From Hwangdonia seohaensis (lineage in GTDB: Bacteria; Bacteroidota; Bacteroidia; Flavobacteriales; Flavobacteriaceae), in assembly GCF_031932625.1 (NCBI RefSeq), contig NZ_JAVSCK010000004.1:352426-416425 (forward strand): 64,000 bases of DNA, read 5' to 3'. Below, piece after piece: positions 52,629 through 63,025 of the stretch (its first letter is position 1; every line of letters begins with the position of its first letter). The notes under the pieces are model-generated. The model was given only the letters and a program-made list of their open reading frames with translations, was not told the DNA's origin and searched no databases. The position numbers and the translations under genes were made by a program.

Positions 52629-55600
52629 CTATTTTATCAATACTTTTTTGGAAAGCTTTCCGTATTCGGTTTCTATTTTTAAAACATAGGTGCCCGCTTT
52701 TATTTGTGACGCCTTGTATTTTAAATAATCGTCGTTTGAGCTTATTTTAAATTTGAAAAGAGATTGCCCAAGAATATTTATCATTTCAACCGATTCTATA
52801 AGTTGTGCGCTCGGGTTGTGTACAATAACTTGGTCTTCTTCATTTGAAAAATAAACCTCAATAGATTTTTTATTGGTTTCGTTTGTGCTTAGTGTTTGCG
52901 ACGATTTTGAGAACCTTATCTCAAAACGGTTTAAGTATTCGCCAACCGCTAAATGCACATCGTAATCCTTTTTCTTTAAATCCTGATATACATCTAGCTC
53001 TTTATCGTGCAGGTATATTTTTGTAGAATTAGGAATATTTTCCAATGCGTCAATTTTAATTGTAGCCAAACCTTCTTGGTTAATTTTGATACCTAGAGGC
53101 AATACTTGGGTCCTATCAAAATTATCTACCGCTTGAATAACAAAGTTTTTATTCGAAAAAATCCAAAATAAATCTTCAACATTATCCTCAATTAAAGGAG
53201 CGTCGTAACCTTTATCAATACCGCTTGTGGCATTTTCGTCTACACCAACCAACAGTTGACGGTGGTAACCTTTTGGCGAATCCAGCATCAGTCTTATTTT
53301 CTGTCTATCGTCCAAATCGGTTTCAGCGGTACTCGATTTTCCTTTTGATTTCGTGCCTTTTAAGAACAATGAAGGGTCGGAGGCCTCGGTTTTAAAAATA
53401 CGTTGGCTGTTTTTAAAGGTAATAGTTCCACCGGTATCGGCCGTTACAAAAAAGCCTTGGCTAACCGGAATGTATTGCTGCGGCACTTTTGTCCCAACTT
53501 GCCCTGAGGCATTAATTCTGGTATCCGTTGAAACCGCTTTGATACCGCCCATTAACGTGTAGGTAGCATAGCCACCTTGGTATTCGCGCAACACGTGGGT
53601 GTTGCCTGCAAAATGATCCCAAAAATAAAGGGTGCCGTCAATAATATTGCTTGTTGCCCTACCGGCTCCAGCACTGATGTTGTCGAGTATAAACTCGTCG
53701 GCATCTATGGCCGAGGCATAGGGGTTGCCAATTAAATAATCGTTTCCGGAAGATAGGGTTAAGGTAATATCGCCATTGTGGGGTTTTCCGTTAAAAACAT
53801 AGTTTTGTTCTTCGGTGAACGATGTCGCGCTGTTATCGACGCCTTTCATGGTATAGCCTTCTCCCGCCAATATAGTTCCGGTGTTTTTTACGTGTTGCCA
53901 CGAAGCGTAATCATCGGTTAATTTGTTGGCATATTTCCAAATCCAAGTGGATGCAATGCCAACAGGCGTTATTCCCGGAGAACCCGGTGTTCCATTGTGC
54001 CCAGATACAAAAGTAATGGGTAAAGGTGTGGTTGCAACCGAGCCATCATTTAGTACATCGGCAAGTGTGTAACTGTTATTATTGCTTGTTGTGTTGCTTA
54101 CACCAACGGGCGACGACCAGTAATTATAGGTGTAAAAGTCCTTGGTGCCTTGTTGGTCGCGTTCTAAGGTTCCTGTACTTGTTACCTCCAATGAGCTATC
54201 TTCGCTTTGAATGAGCTGCGATTCACCTTGTAAATCAAGTTTACCGTCTATTTTTAAGTACCAACTATTGTTTAATAGTTTATCGTTGTTAATAGCAAGT
54301 GTGGCACCGGAATCTATTAATAAGCCAAGAGTGTTGTGATTATTTGAGGTGTTTACATTGTTTTTTATCGAAACGATAGACCAATCCTTGTTAGTCGTCT
54401 CATTTTCTATATCCCATACATTACCGTGAAGCCAAGTCCCTTCGGTAGACCAATCCCCATCATTGGACGTTGTATAGGGCATTGGTGCGGTTTGTTCTTG
54501 AACAGTGGTTATGTAGTTTATATATAATAAATTATTATAGCTGGAATAATCAGACGTTGTGCCCATTTGAATATTGGTCATTGGATAATAGGCCAATAAA
54601 TTATTCCAAGGGATGGTAGTACACCCTGATATATCTCCAATATGTTTTGGAACCATGCTTCCGGTTACGTTTCCAGCGTTGTTTACAATTTCTTGATAAA
54701 CCATTTGTTGAATTTGCTCAGAATTAAGGGCTGTGTTAAATACCCTAACTTCATCAATACCTCCTTTAAAGTATTCTTTATTAAAAGCTTCGCTTGAAAG
54801 TCTACCGACTTCAAAGTTTCCGTTTGAATTTCCTGTAACCTCTATTGCGGCTCCAGAGCTTCCTACGTTTTTCGAGCTCACTAAAGTGCCGTCTACATAT
54901 AAGGCCATAACACCAGTTGCGCTAGTGTACGTTCCTGTTAAATGATGCCATTCATCATAATTTATATTGGCGCAGCTACAGCCTAAAATTGATTCGGCAT
55001 TGCCTGAAGTTTTTACGGTAAGCATAGGTTTATTGCCACTTTGCAACCACAATTTAAAGCCTGTGTCTTCTCCGGCGACAACCATATCAGTTGAGTTTCC
55101 AGAATCTGTTTTAACCCACGCCATTACAGTGACATCGTTTAATCCGTCTATAAAGCCCGTTCTCGATAGGTAATCATCAACCCCATCAAAATCTATGGAA
55201 GCGTAAATAGGTAGACTAATATCAAATAAATCTCTATAATCTAAATCGCCGCCTAATGTTAAATCGGAGTCCGTGTCTGGTAAAATAGATAAATCCGTAG
55301 GGTCTTCAATATCTTCATTCACATCCCAAACAACGTCCATTACACCATTTGTTTCAAAAGCATTATTAAGTCCGTCATTGTCAACATCGGCTGCAGTAGC
55401 AGTATTTGCCATTCCGTTTTCTTCAATATCTAAATACCCGTCATTATCAGAATCCGTATCCAAAAAATCGGGAATTTTATCCCCATCGGTATCAACAACC
55501 AACAATCCGGTACCGTAATTTATATCTATCCCATTGGTTGAGATGGTTCCTGTAGGCACTAAATAGCCTATGGTTGGTTGTGCTTCAACGTTATCCGGAA

Positions 55601-56831
55601 TACCATCGGCATCACTGTCAATATCCAAATGATTGTATCTGCCGTCGCCATCATCATCTTCACCGGTAACAATAATGAGTGAATTGGCGTTAAAATCCAA
55701 GAACTCACATTGTGTAAACGACATACCAAACTGACGTGTTGATGTACCGGTACTTGTTTTTAAGGCCTGCATTCTCATGGTAAAGGAATTACCAATAAAT
55801 TGATAATATGCACGCAGTACTTTTAAATTTGAAAAACCTGGTCCTTCTTGAAGTCCTGAGGCACTTATTTGGATGTTGTTTGACCCAAGATCTAAAATTT
55901 CTAAATTTGAAGGGTTTTCAACGCCGTATGCTGCCGGGTTTTGGTAAACCACCGATTCTTTTAAGCTACCACTTCCATCGCAATCCCACGTAATGCCATT
56001 GACTCTAAAAATTTGAGTTGAAGGGGAAGTGGTACCTGCATCTACAATGGTAAACTTAAAGGTGGCTCCCGGAGTGCCGACACCGGAAAAAGTGAGTTCG
56101 GTTTGTAAGTATGTTGGATTATCGACCAAATCGTTATCGATATTGGCAATGGTTGTATTGTTCAATTCCGTTATTTCCATTAAGACATCATACCCTTGAA
56201 TAGCATTTCCAAATCTATAAATAGAGCCAACCGTACCAGCCGACCCAGAACTTGCTGAGGCATCATAAGTACCATTAATAAAATCCAAGGCGGGTAGTGT
56301 ACACTCAAACCTGTTTTTTCCCAGGTTTTCAATGGCATCGGTAATACCGTCGGCATCGTCGTCATAATCTAAATAATCAGCAATACCATCGCCATCGGTA
56401 TCTGTTAAGGCGTTACATACGGCATCGCCACCAGACACGTTAAAATATAATGTATCGCCTGAGGCACTAGCGCTGCTCCCGTTGTTGTTTAAAATCTCAA
56501 TACCTGCCACTTCAACCGAGACAAAGCTTCCGCCAGACCATCCATTATCGGCTATATCGTATAGTTTTATGTAGTAATTATTTCCATTGGTCACGCAACC
56601 TAAATCGTACCGGCCTCCATAGGCTTGAAGTGGACCCGTTTGTGTAGCGGAATAACATTGCGAATCATCGCAAATAGTTAGGAGTAAATCATTTGTGGTA
56701 TTATATACCTCAATTTTGTTTTCGTAAGAATTGCTTGGCCATTTAACTTTTATTTTAACTCCTGAATTTTGAGCAAAAGAAAGTGTAACAGCAAACAATA
56801 GGCCAAGAGCCACAAGTAGTTTTGTTTTCAT
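52629..56831 (-). CDS. Large T9SS-exported protein with calcium-binding repeats and LamG domain
   Basis: Length 1400. A canonical signal peptide (MKTKLLVALGLLFAVTLSFAQ) is followed by a short domain with YENKIEVYNTTND. Thrombospondin-type-3-like calcium motifs appear in three groups (about 145-165 TDGDGIADYLDYDDDADGI, 390-410 DDGDGRYNHLDIDSDADGI, 445-470 DTDGDKIPDFLDTDSDNDGY). A LamG domain (about 545-715, SIDFDGVDDYLSRTG) precedes the shared ~540-residue C-terminal half ending in a T9SS sorting domain (LSKKVLIK). Likely surface-exposed and calcium-stabilised. The N-terminus is unlike gene 1, so domains were swapped onto a shared tail. Confidence 0.87.
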   Translation of the reverse strand: MKTKLLVALGLLFAVTLSFAQNSGVKIKVKWPSNSYENKIEVYNTTNDLLLTICDDSQCYSATQTGPLQAYGGRYDLGCVTNGNNYYIKLYDIADNGWSGGSFVSVEVAGIEILNNNGSSASASGDTLYFNVSGGDAVCNALTDTDGDGIADYLDYDDDADGITDAIENLGKNRFECTLPALDFINGTYDASASSGSAGTVGSIYRFGNAIQGYDVLMEITELNNTTIANIDNDLVDNPTYLQTELTFSGVGTPGATFKFTIVDAGTTSPSTQIFRVNGITWDCDGSGSLKESVVYQNPAAYGVENPSNLEILDLGSNNIQISASGLQEGPGFSNLKVLRAYYQFIGNSFTMRMQALKTSTGTSTRQFGMSFTQCEFLDFNANSLIIVTGEDDDGDGRYNHLDIDSDADGIPDNVEAQPTIGYLVPTGTISTNGIDINYGTGLLVVDTDGDKIPDFLDTDSDNDGYLDIEENGMANTATAADVDNDGLNNAFETNGVMDVVWDVNEDIEDPTDLSILPDTDSDLTLGGDLDYRDLFDISLPIYASIDFDGVDDYLSRTGFIDGLNDVTVMAWVKTDSGNSTDMVVAGEDTGFKLWLQSGNKPMLTVKTSGNAESILGCSCANINYDEWHHLTGTYTSATGVMALYVDGTLVSSKNVGSSGAAIEVTGNSNGNFEVGRLSSEAFNKEYFKGGIDEVRVFNTALNSEQIQQMVYQEIVNNAGNVTGSMVPKHIGDISGCTTIPWNNLLAYYPMTNIQMGTTSDYSSYNNLLYINYITTVQEQTAPMPYTTSNDGDWSTEGTWLHGNVWDIENETTNKDWSIVSIKNNVNTSNNHNTLGLLIDSGATLAINNDKLLNNSWYLKIDGKLDLQGESQLIQSEDSSLEVTSTGTLERDQQGTKDFYTYNYWSSPVGVSNTTSNNNSYTLADVLNDGSVATTPLPITFVSGHNGTPGSPGITPVGIASTWIWKYANKLTDDYASWQHVKNTGTILAGEGYTMKGVDNSATSFTEEQNYVFNGKPHNGDITLTLSSGNDYLIGNPYASAIDADEFILDNISAGAGRATSNIIDGTLYFWDHFAGNTHVLREYQGGYATYTLMGGIKAVSTDTRINASGQVGTKVPQQYIPVSQGFFVTADTGGTITFKNSQRIFKTEASDPSLFLKGTKSKGKSSTAETDLDDRQKIRLMLDSPKGYHRQLLVGVDENATSGIDKGYDAPLIEDNVEDLFWIFSNKNFVIQAVDNFDRTQVLPLGIKINQEGLATIKIDALENIPNSTKIYLHDKELDVYQDLKKKDYDVHLAVGEYLNRFEIRFSKSSQTLSTNETNKKSIEVYFSNEEDQVIVHNPSAQLIESVEMINILGQSLFKFKISSNDDYLKYKASQIKAGTYVLKIETEYGKLSKKVLIK

Positions 56832-57334
56832 TTTGTTAGATTTTGGGGTAAATCGAAATTAACTGTTTTTCAATATGTTAAAAATTTAAACATATTAAAA
56901 CTTTAATCGATAAAAACCATAAAACACTTGTTAAACATATCGATTTATTGCTACAATACTAATTAAAAGTTAGCAGACTATCAAATAAAATGATTATTAT
57001 TTATCGATTAAGTGGTTATTTTATACGATAAAATACATTTTTATGTAAGACAAACATTAATTGAGATAGGTTTTATAAAATTATAATAGGTTTGAAAAAT
57101 CTACATTTTCGTTTGATAACACCTTTAGTAAACCTGCTATTTTTTTCAAATCCATCGAAGAATTTTAATGTGTTGAAAATCAGTATTCTTATGAATGCCA
57201 AGTTTCTCTTAAACCGGATGGTTTTGTTTGAGCTGTGAGTTTAACCCTATTCTAAAAAAAAAGTCCTGAATAAATATCCAGGACTTTAACAAAACATAGC
57301 TAGGAAAAAATAGATTTGGGGATCTACACTTCAA
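56832..57334 (-). other. Intergenic region between T9SS genes 2 and 3
   Basis: About 500 bases, very AT-rich, without a gene. It contains an ATCGATA motif 76 bases before gene 2, in the position of similar motifs in the leaders of genes 1 and 3, and the gene 3 terminator at 57253-57287. Nothing else was recognised. Confidence 0.45.
57253..57287 (-). terminator. Terminator of the third T9SS surface-protein gene
   Basis: AAAGTCCTG and CAGGACTTT arms around a ten-base loop, with a T run on the minus strand. Confidence 0.82.
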
Positions 57335-60300
57335 CTATTTGATTAATATTTTTTTAGAAAGTATGCCTTGGTCGGTTTTCATTTTTACAATGTAAACGCC
57401 AGTGGTGATACTTTTTGTTTTATGCTCTATATAGTTTTCTTGTGATTTACTGTTAAACTGATAAATAGACTGCCCTAAGATATTGTAAACACTTACAGAC
57501 TCAATGAGTTTTAAATCTGGGTTGTGTACAATAAAGCTTTCTTTTTCGTTTGAAAAATAAACCTCAAGATTGGCGTTTTCAAAATCGTCGGTTCCCAAGA
57601 TTTTTGCTGCATTAAAGGTGATTTCAAAACGATCTGAATATTCTCCTTTAGATAAATAAACTTCGTAACTACCTTGGTTTAAGTTGTGGTAAGTACCCGA
57701 TTCTTTATCATGTACATAAATGTTGGTGGATGCTTTTATGTTTTCCAGAGCATCAATTTTTATGGTTGCCAACCCGTCTTTGTTCGTTTTTATACCTAAT
57801 GGAAGTATTTGGTCATCATTAAAATTATTTACGGCTTGAATGAGGAGTTTTGTACTATCAAATTGCCAGTACATGTCTTCTTTATTTGACTCAGCAAGTA
57901 AGGCATCATACCCTAAATCGAAATTATTTGACGCATTGGGATCGACTCCAACAAGGAGTTGACGGTGGTAGCCATTTGGTGAATTAAACATCAACCTGAT
58001 TTTTTGTCGTGTGTCTTTATTTTGATTTTTCGCGCTAGATGTTGTTTTATTGCCATTTTTAACAAACAAGGACTGGGCAGCACCTTCTTTCATAAAGGTG
58101 CGTTGGCTGTTTTTAAATTGAATATTGCCGCCTACTACAGGTTGGGTGATTCCGGGGTCGTTTGGTGCGCCAACCAATGAGGCATCGGCAATGGCCGATA
58201 CAAAAAAGCCTTGTCCCACCGGAATGTATCGTTGGGGTGTTATGCTGCCCATTTGCCCAGTGGCATTAATTCTAGCGTCATTTGAAATAGCAACCGATCC
58301 ACCCATCAATGTATAAATGGCATAACCACCTTCGTATTCTGCCAAGGCATGTGTGTTATTGGCAAAATGATCCCAGAAATATAGGGCGCCATTGATAACG
58401 TTGTCTGTGTTGCCCGCTTTTCCGCCATCGGTAGCACTAATGTTGTCTCTAATAAACTCATCCGCATCCATAGCTGATGGGTATGGGTTTCCTACTAAAT
58501 ATTCATTACCAGCGCCTATGGTTAGTGTGAAGTCGCCATTGTTTGGTTTTCCTTGCAATATATAGTTTTGGTCTGGCGTTGCTGTGCCAGGGCCTTTCAT
58601 GGTAAAACCTTCGCCAGTATCTAAAGTTCCGGTGCTTCTAATATGTTGCCATAGTGAGTATTCATCACCAGTTAAATTGGCGAATTTCCAAATCCAATAA
58701 TCTGCATTTCTAACAGGAGCAGTAGTGCCATTATAGCCAGAGCTTATAAAACCAACATTTGTAATTACATCTTGTAAAGTGTAGCTATTGTTGTTTGTTG
58801 TAGCATTGCTTACACCCACTGGCGAACACCAATAGTTGTATAAATAGGTGTTTGAGTTTCCTTGCTGGTCCCTTTCAAGTGTTCCGGAACTAGTTGGGTC
58901 TAAATCACTACCATCGGTTTGGATAAGTTGCGATTCGCCTTCTAAATCTATTGTGCCGTCAAGTTTCAAGTAATGGGATACGGTTAAGGCTATGCCGTCG
59001 TTTGTTGCCGTGTCTCCGTTAACTTGTAAACTGCCACTGTTTATTATTAAACCTTCAACCGTACAATCTCTAGACCGCACACCAGTTGGTGATGCGCCTA
59101 AATAAACGTCGTTATTAATTTCAACAATATTCCATTCAATGGGTGTTGTACCATCAACAATGGAAAGTGCGTTGGGTAATGTTTGTACGGCGTTGTTTAA
59201 CCATGTAGCATCGGCATCCCAAGAGCCAGCCGCTTGCGATTCGTATGGGAATGGTGCCGTTTGATGGTCTACGGTGTCTAAATTTCTTAAAGCACCTTGA
59301 TGATTGTTGCCAGACATATCGTTAGTATTTGTATACGTGTATACAGACATAGGGTAATATCCAGCTAAACTCGCCCAAGCGATAGGAGCCAATTCATAAT
59401 TGGTAATCGTGGTTGGTACAACATCTCCACCTATTAGAGTTGGAGTTGGTGTTATGCTAGCATCAATTATTTCTTGATTCATGATATAACGCAACTGATC
59501 TAGAGTAAGTGCAACATCCCAAACGCGAACTTCATCGATGTTTCCGGCAAAGAAATCTGTAGTGTCTGGATCGTAACCATCTGCTGCTGCAATAATAAAT
59601 GATTGAGTTGTTGCCACAGGAGCAGGTAATGATGAGGCGGAAGTATCGGCAAAACCATCAATATACAATGTTGCATTTCCGCTATTATAAATAACAGCAA
59701 CTTGGTGCCATTCGTTTTCTGGAATTGCTACGGAAGATGTTAAAGTTGCCGCGCCACCGTTTAAGGTAAATTCAAATTGACCTGAACTATTGATTCTAAA
59801 ATCATAACCTTCAGAATTAGCCGCATCTCTTTTTGAAACTATGGAAGCATCCGTTGTTCCTGTATCTCTTTTAATCCATGCCGAAATTGTAAACTCTGTA
59901 GTATTCAAATCTAAGTTATCTTCTACATCAATATAGTCTGCAATACCATCAAAATACACAGAGCGCTCAACGATAACCTGCGGTGCATATCCAAAAGTGA
60001 TGTATTTTATACCATCAAAATCATAATTGGTTTCTAAATTTCCGCTTCCGTCAGGAGTTAAAACTCTATAATCTGCAGTTGGGTCGAAAACGGGTGTATC
60101 AGAAATAAACATTAAATAACTTCCTGGTGGGGTAATATTTCTAATAGCATTTTGAGGGATTCTAACCTTACAGGACGGGATATCGCCACCATTTTCAACC
60201 ACTTTCCAAATGCGTTGCATACCTGTAAAAGTAACGGGAGTACTTAGGCCTCCAATGCCAGCGCTCATTTCTACATTTATAACAGCAGCAGCTAAATTCA

Positions 60301-62782
60301 AGTCTGTTCCATTATCTCCCCAGATTAAAAATTCTTTATCGTTTGCAAATGTGCTTGTGTTTAAATTGTTTGTGTTAGAAATATCAGATAGGCCTATGGT
60401 TAAAATACCTTCAATAGGGCCAGAGCCATCTGTTGCATTGTTAATACTGCTTGATTGTTTTTGATTTAATTCTGATTTATCATCACGACCAATGCCTGCA
60501 ATATTATAGTTGTAACCAGAGTTTGCTGATTGATCCCAAATTACTGCGCCATCACTATCCACATAATCTTGCGAAGTGCCATTAACACCCAAGGTAATAC
60601 CATATTTTATGGCTAAATACGATTGTATTCTGTTGCGTTCTTGGGTTAAATCTGCATCATTTTTACGAGATGAATAGGTGATAACTTCTGCAATTCTAGC
60701 ATCTGTAGTAGCTTCCCAGCCTTCGCTACGTCCAATCCAATATCTTGAATTGTTAACATTGGCAAAATCAGGTACATCATTTTGTACAGTTTCTATGTCA
60801 GTCGCATTATAGTATAATTCTTGTTGGGTAGCACCACTATTGTTTCTAACATTAATGATACCAGCATTGCTATACGTATTTCCCGTTCCTGTTTCTGCTA
60901 CACCGTAGCCATTTCCACTGTTAGTAGTTCCATGTGCGTAAGAAATAATTTCACCCGAGAAGCGAACGGAATATGCCCCTAAACCAACACCAGTAGCATC
61001 TGTTTCGTTAGCTCCAATATTTTCATCTCCACAAAACACATCCATACTACCAAATGAATTATTTACCGTAACATTTGGAAGCAATACAATGAATACATCT
61101 TGTGAATAGTAGCCACCCGTACCTTGTAAAAACTCTGTGGACGTATCATCAAAAGAAAAATCGCCATCTAAGTTAAAAGATGATGAATTATTATTGAAAT
61201 CGACTACAGGGTTAAAATTAATGTTGTAAGCTGGGTCGTCTCTATATGTAGGCTCTACACCAACCACTGGGGCAGTGGCGTCATAACCATTACTAGTTTG
61301 ATCCTGCCACGTTGTAACGGATTGACCAGTAGTGTAACTTAAACCAGCATTACCTTTTAACCATAGCTCTAAATTTGCATCTATACCACCTGGTGCTTGA
61401 ACAAGCACACCGACTCCTTGAATGTTGAAAGTATAAGGGTTTTCACCATCGGTTGAGTCGTTATTAGCAATAGAAACCCAAGCATTTTTAGTACCTACGG
61501 TTGTTGGATCGAAAGTGATTGTAAAAGTTGTACTGCTACTAGTAGCAATCGGAGTGGAAGGCGCAGTTGTTACTGTAAAGTCTGCCGCATCAGCACCTCC
61601 AATTTGCACTAAGGGTGCTCCTGTTAAGTTTAAGTTAGAAAGCGTGCCTAAGTTATGAATAGTAAATGTGTTAGCGTTAGTACTACCCGCAATGTTTACA
61701 TTTCCAAAATCGGTATTATTTGTAGCTGAAGGCGTGTTGGTTAATGGTAAATCATGTGGAACACTATTACCATTACCTATAATATCTATTTCCTGCAAAG
61801 TAGTTGTACCCGTGCCTTGTATATTGAAGGTGTATGGGTTTTCGTCTGCATCATCATTTGCTATGCTAACTGTGGCTGTTCGTAAACCTGAAGCACTTGG
61901 GTCAAAGGTAATAGTATACGTTGTACTGCCACCAGCTGCTACTGATGCAGACGGATTTGCAGTAACCGAAAAATCACCCGGGTTTGCACCGCCAATTACC
62001 ACTAAAGGACCACCAGTTAAGTTAAGTGTTCCTGTACCTGTATTTTGAATTGTAAAAGTGTTTGCATTTGTGCCAAATGTAAAATTAACATTTCCAAAAT
62101 CAGTATCGTTTGTTACAGAAGGCGTGTTCGATAATGTTGGGTCGTTAACAATATTATTACCTGCGCCTTGTATATTTATTTCTGGAAATGAGCCTGAAAC
62201 AGTAGTCATTCCCACATTATCTATGGCAATATCTCCAGCCCAACTAGAGCCTCTAACACCTCTAAATCTTACTTTTACTGTGCTGCCAACATAAGGTGTT
62301 AAATCGAGACTTACTTGTGTCCAAGTATTACCTTGATTTCCAGATAAGGACCAAAGTGAGGTCGGGTAAGTAGAACCATTATCGGTACTTAATTCAACAT
62401 GTAGACTACCAATATTGCTTCCATACATGTGATACCAAAAAGAAAAGTTTGCAGAAGATGAGCTTGTTAAATCAAAACAAGGGCTTTCAAAATTAGCTGT
62501 ATCTCCGGATGACCTAGGCGAAGACGTTTCAATATACATGTACCATGTATCTCCATTACCCGCTGAAGGTCCCGTATTGGACGAAGGTGTTCCACCCGAA
62601 TCTCTTGTCCAATTAAATATGTCTCCAGTATCTTGTGTCCAAGCACCTATGGAAGATTCAAAGTTTTCGCTATAAGGGTATGAGCTTATTGTTGTTCCAC
62701 ATATCTGCGAAAACGCATTTGTTGAGAGTAATATACCTGCTATAAGTATACTAGATCTTATTAAAAATGCAATATTTTTCAT
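57335..62782 (-). CDS. Large T9SS-exported protein with MAM-like, ASH and LamG domains
   Basis: Length 1815. Signal peptide ends near NAFSQI. A MAM-like domain (about 30-195, SENFESSIGAWTQDTGDIF) is followed by two choice-of-anchor D (ASH/HYDIN-like) domains (about 200-450; repeated GNVNFTFGTNANTFTIQNTG and TYTITFDPSASGLRTATVS). Next is a ~250-residue module with LWLKGNAGLSYTTGQSVTTW and RIQSYLAIKYGITLG, typical of Bacteroidota surface proteins. A LamG domain (about 960-1110) precedes a divergent version of the tail found in genes 1 and 2, ending LSKKILIK. Predicted cell-surface protein; ligand unknown. Confidence 0.86.
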   Translation of the reverse strand: MKNIAFLIRSSILIAGILLSTNAFSQICGTTISSYPYSENFESSIGAWTQDTGDIFNWTRDSGGTPSSNTGPSAGNGDTWYMYIETSSPRSSGDTANFESPCFDLTSSSSANFSFWYHMYGSNIGSLHVELSTDNGSTYPTSLWSLSGNQGNTWTQVSLDLTPYVGSTVKVRFRGVRGSSWAGDIAIDNVGMTTVSGSFPEINIQGAGNNIVNDPTLSNTPSVTNDTDFGNVNFTFGTNANTFTIQNTGTGTLNLTGGPLVVIGGANPGDFSVTANPSASVAAGGSTTYTITFDPSASGLRTATVSIANDDADENPYTFNIQGTGTTTLQEIDIIGNGNSVPHDLPLTNTPSATNNTDFGNVNIAGSTNANTFTIHNLGTLSNLNLTGAPLVQIGGADAADFTVTTAPSTPIATSSSTTFTITFDPTTVGTKNAWVSIANNDSTDGENPYTFNIQGVGVLVQAPGGIDANLELWLKGNAGLSYTTGQSVTTWQDQTSNGYDATAPVVGVEPTYRDDPAYNINFNPVVDFNNNSSSFNLDGDFSFDDTSTEFLQGTGGYYSQDVFIVLLPNVTVNNSFGSMDVFCGDENIGANETDATGVGLGAYSVRFSGEIISYAHGTTNSGNGYGVAETGTGNTYSNAGIINVRNNSGATQQELYYNATDIETVQNDVPDFANVNNSRYWIGRSEGWEATTDARIAEVITYSSRKNDADLTQERNRIQSYLAIKYGITLGVNGTSQDYVDSDGAVIWDQSANSGYNYNIAGIGRDDKSELNQKQSSSINNATDGSGPIEGILTIGLSDISNTNNLNTSTFANDKEFLIWGDNGTDLNLAAAVINVEMSAGIGGLSTPVTFTGMQRIWKVVENGGDIPSCKVRIPQNAIRNITPPGSYLMFISDTPVFDPTADYRVLTPDGSGNLETNYDFDGIKYITFGYAPQVIVERSVYFDGIADYIDVEDNLDLNTTEFTISAWIKRDTGTTDASIVSKRDAANSEGYDFRINSSGQFEFTLNGGAATLTSSVAIPENEWHQVAVIYNSGNATLYIDGFADTSASSLPAPVATTQSFIIAAADGYDPDTTDFFAGNIDEVRVWDVALTLDQLRYIMNQEIIDASITPTPTLIGGDVVPTTITNYELAPIAWASLAGYYPMSVYTYTNTNDMSGNNHQGALRNLDTVDHQTAPFPYESQAAGSWDADATWLNNAVQTLPNALSIVDGTTPIEWNIVEINNDVYLGASPTGVRSRDCTVEGLIINSGSLQVNGDTATNDGIALTVSHYLKLDGTIDLEGESQLIQTDGSDLDPTSSGTLERDQQGNSNTYLYNYWCSPVGVSNATTNNNSYTLQDVITNVGFISSGYNGTTAPVRNADYWIWKFANLTGDEYSLWQHIRSTGTLDTGEGFTMKGPGTATPDQNYILQGKPNNGDFTLTIGAGNEYLVGNPYPSAMDADEFIRDNISATDGGKAGNTDNVINGALYFWDHFANNTHALAEYEGGYAIYTLMGGSVAISNDARINATGQMGSITPQRYIPVGQGFFVSAIADASLVGAPNDPGITQPVVGGNIQFKNSQRTFMKEGAAQSLFVKNGNKTTSSAKNQNKDTRQKIRLMFNSPNGYHRQLLVGVDPNASNNFDLGYDALLAESNKEDMYWQFDSTKLLIQAVNNFNDDQILPLGIKTNKDGLATIKIDALENIKASTNIYVHDKESGTYHNLNQGSYEVYLSKGEYSDRFEITFNAAKILGTDDFENANLEVYFSNEKESFIVHNPDLKLIESVSVYNILGQSIYQFNSKSQENYIEHKTKSITTGVYIVKMKTDQGILSKKILIK

Positions 62783-62824
62783 AAGAGGTTAAATTTTTAG
62801 GTTGGGACTAAGCATTTTACTGGT

Positions 62825-62856
62825 CAAACTTACATGGAAACTCTATGAAATGCAAA
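62825..62856 (-). promoter_or_regulatory. Promoter of the third T9SS gene
   Basis: On the minus strand TTTG (complement of 62853-62856), a 20-base spacer and TAAGTTTG (complement of 62825-62832) fit the Bacteroidota consensus, about 43 bases upstream of the start codon. Confidence 0.55.
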
Positions 62857-62974
62857 AATAATCGACGAAATACATTATTGATTTTTTAAATAATTGATTA
62901 TCAGTAATTTGTATTTTTAGATTTTTGTTGATTTTTTAGAGAATTATTAATAATTTGATAATCAGCGTGATATA

Positions 62975-63007
62975 AAAAGAGCTGAATTATGAGATTCAAC
63001 TCTTTTT
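62975..63007 (-). terminator. Terminator of the fourth T9SS gene
   Basis: AAAGAGCTGAAT pairs with ATTCAACTCTTT with one mismatch; runs of A and T lie on either side, allowing bidirectional use. Confidence 0.78.
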
Positions 63008-63025
63008 CAATTCAGTTTGGTTATA

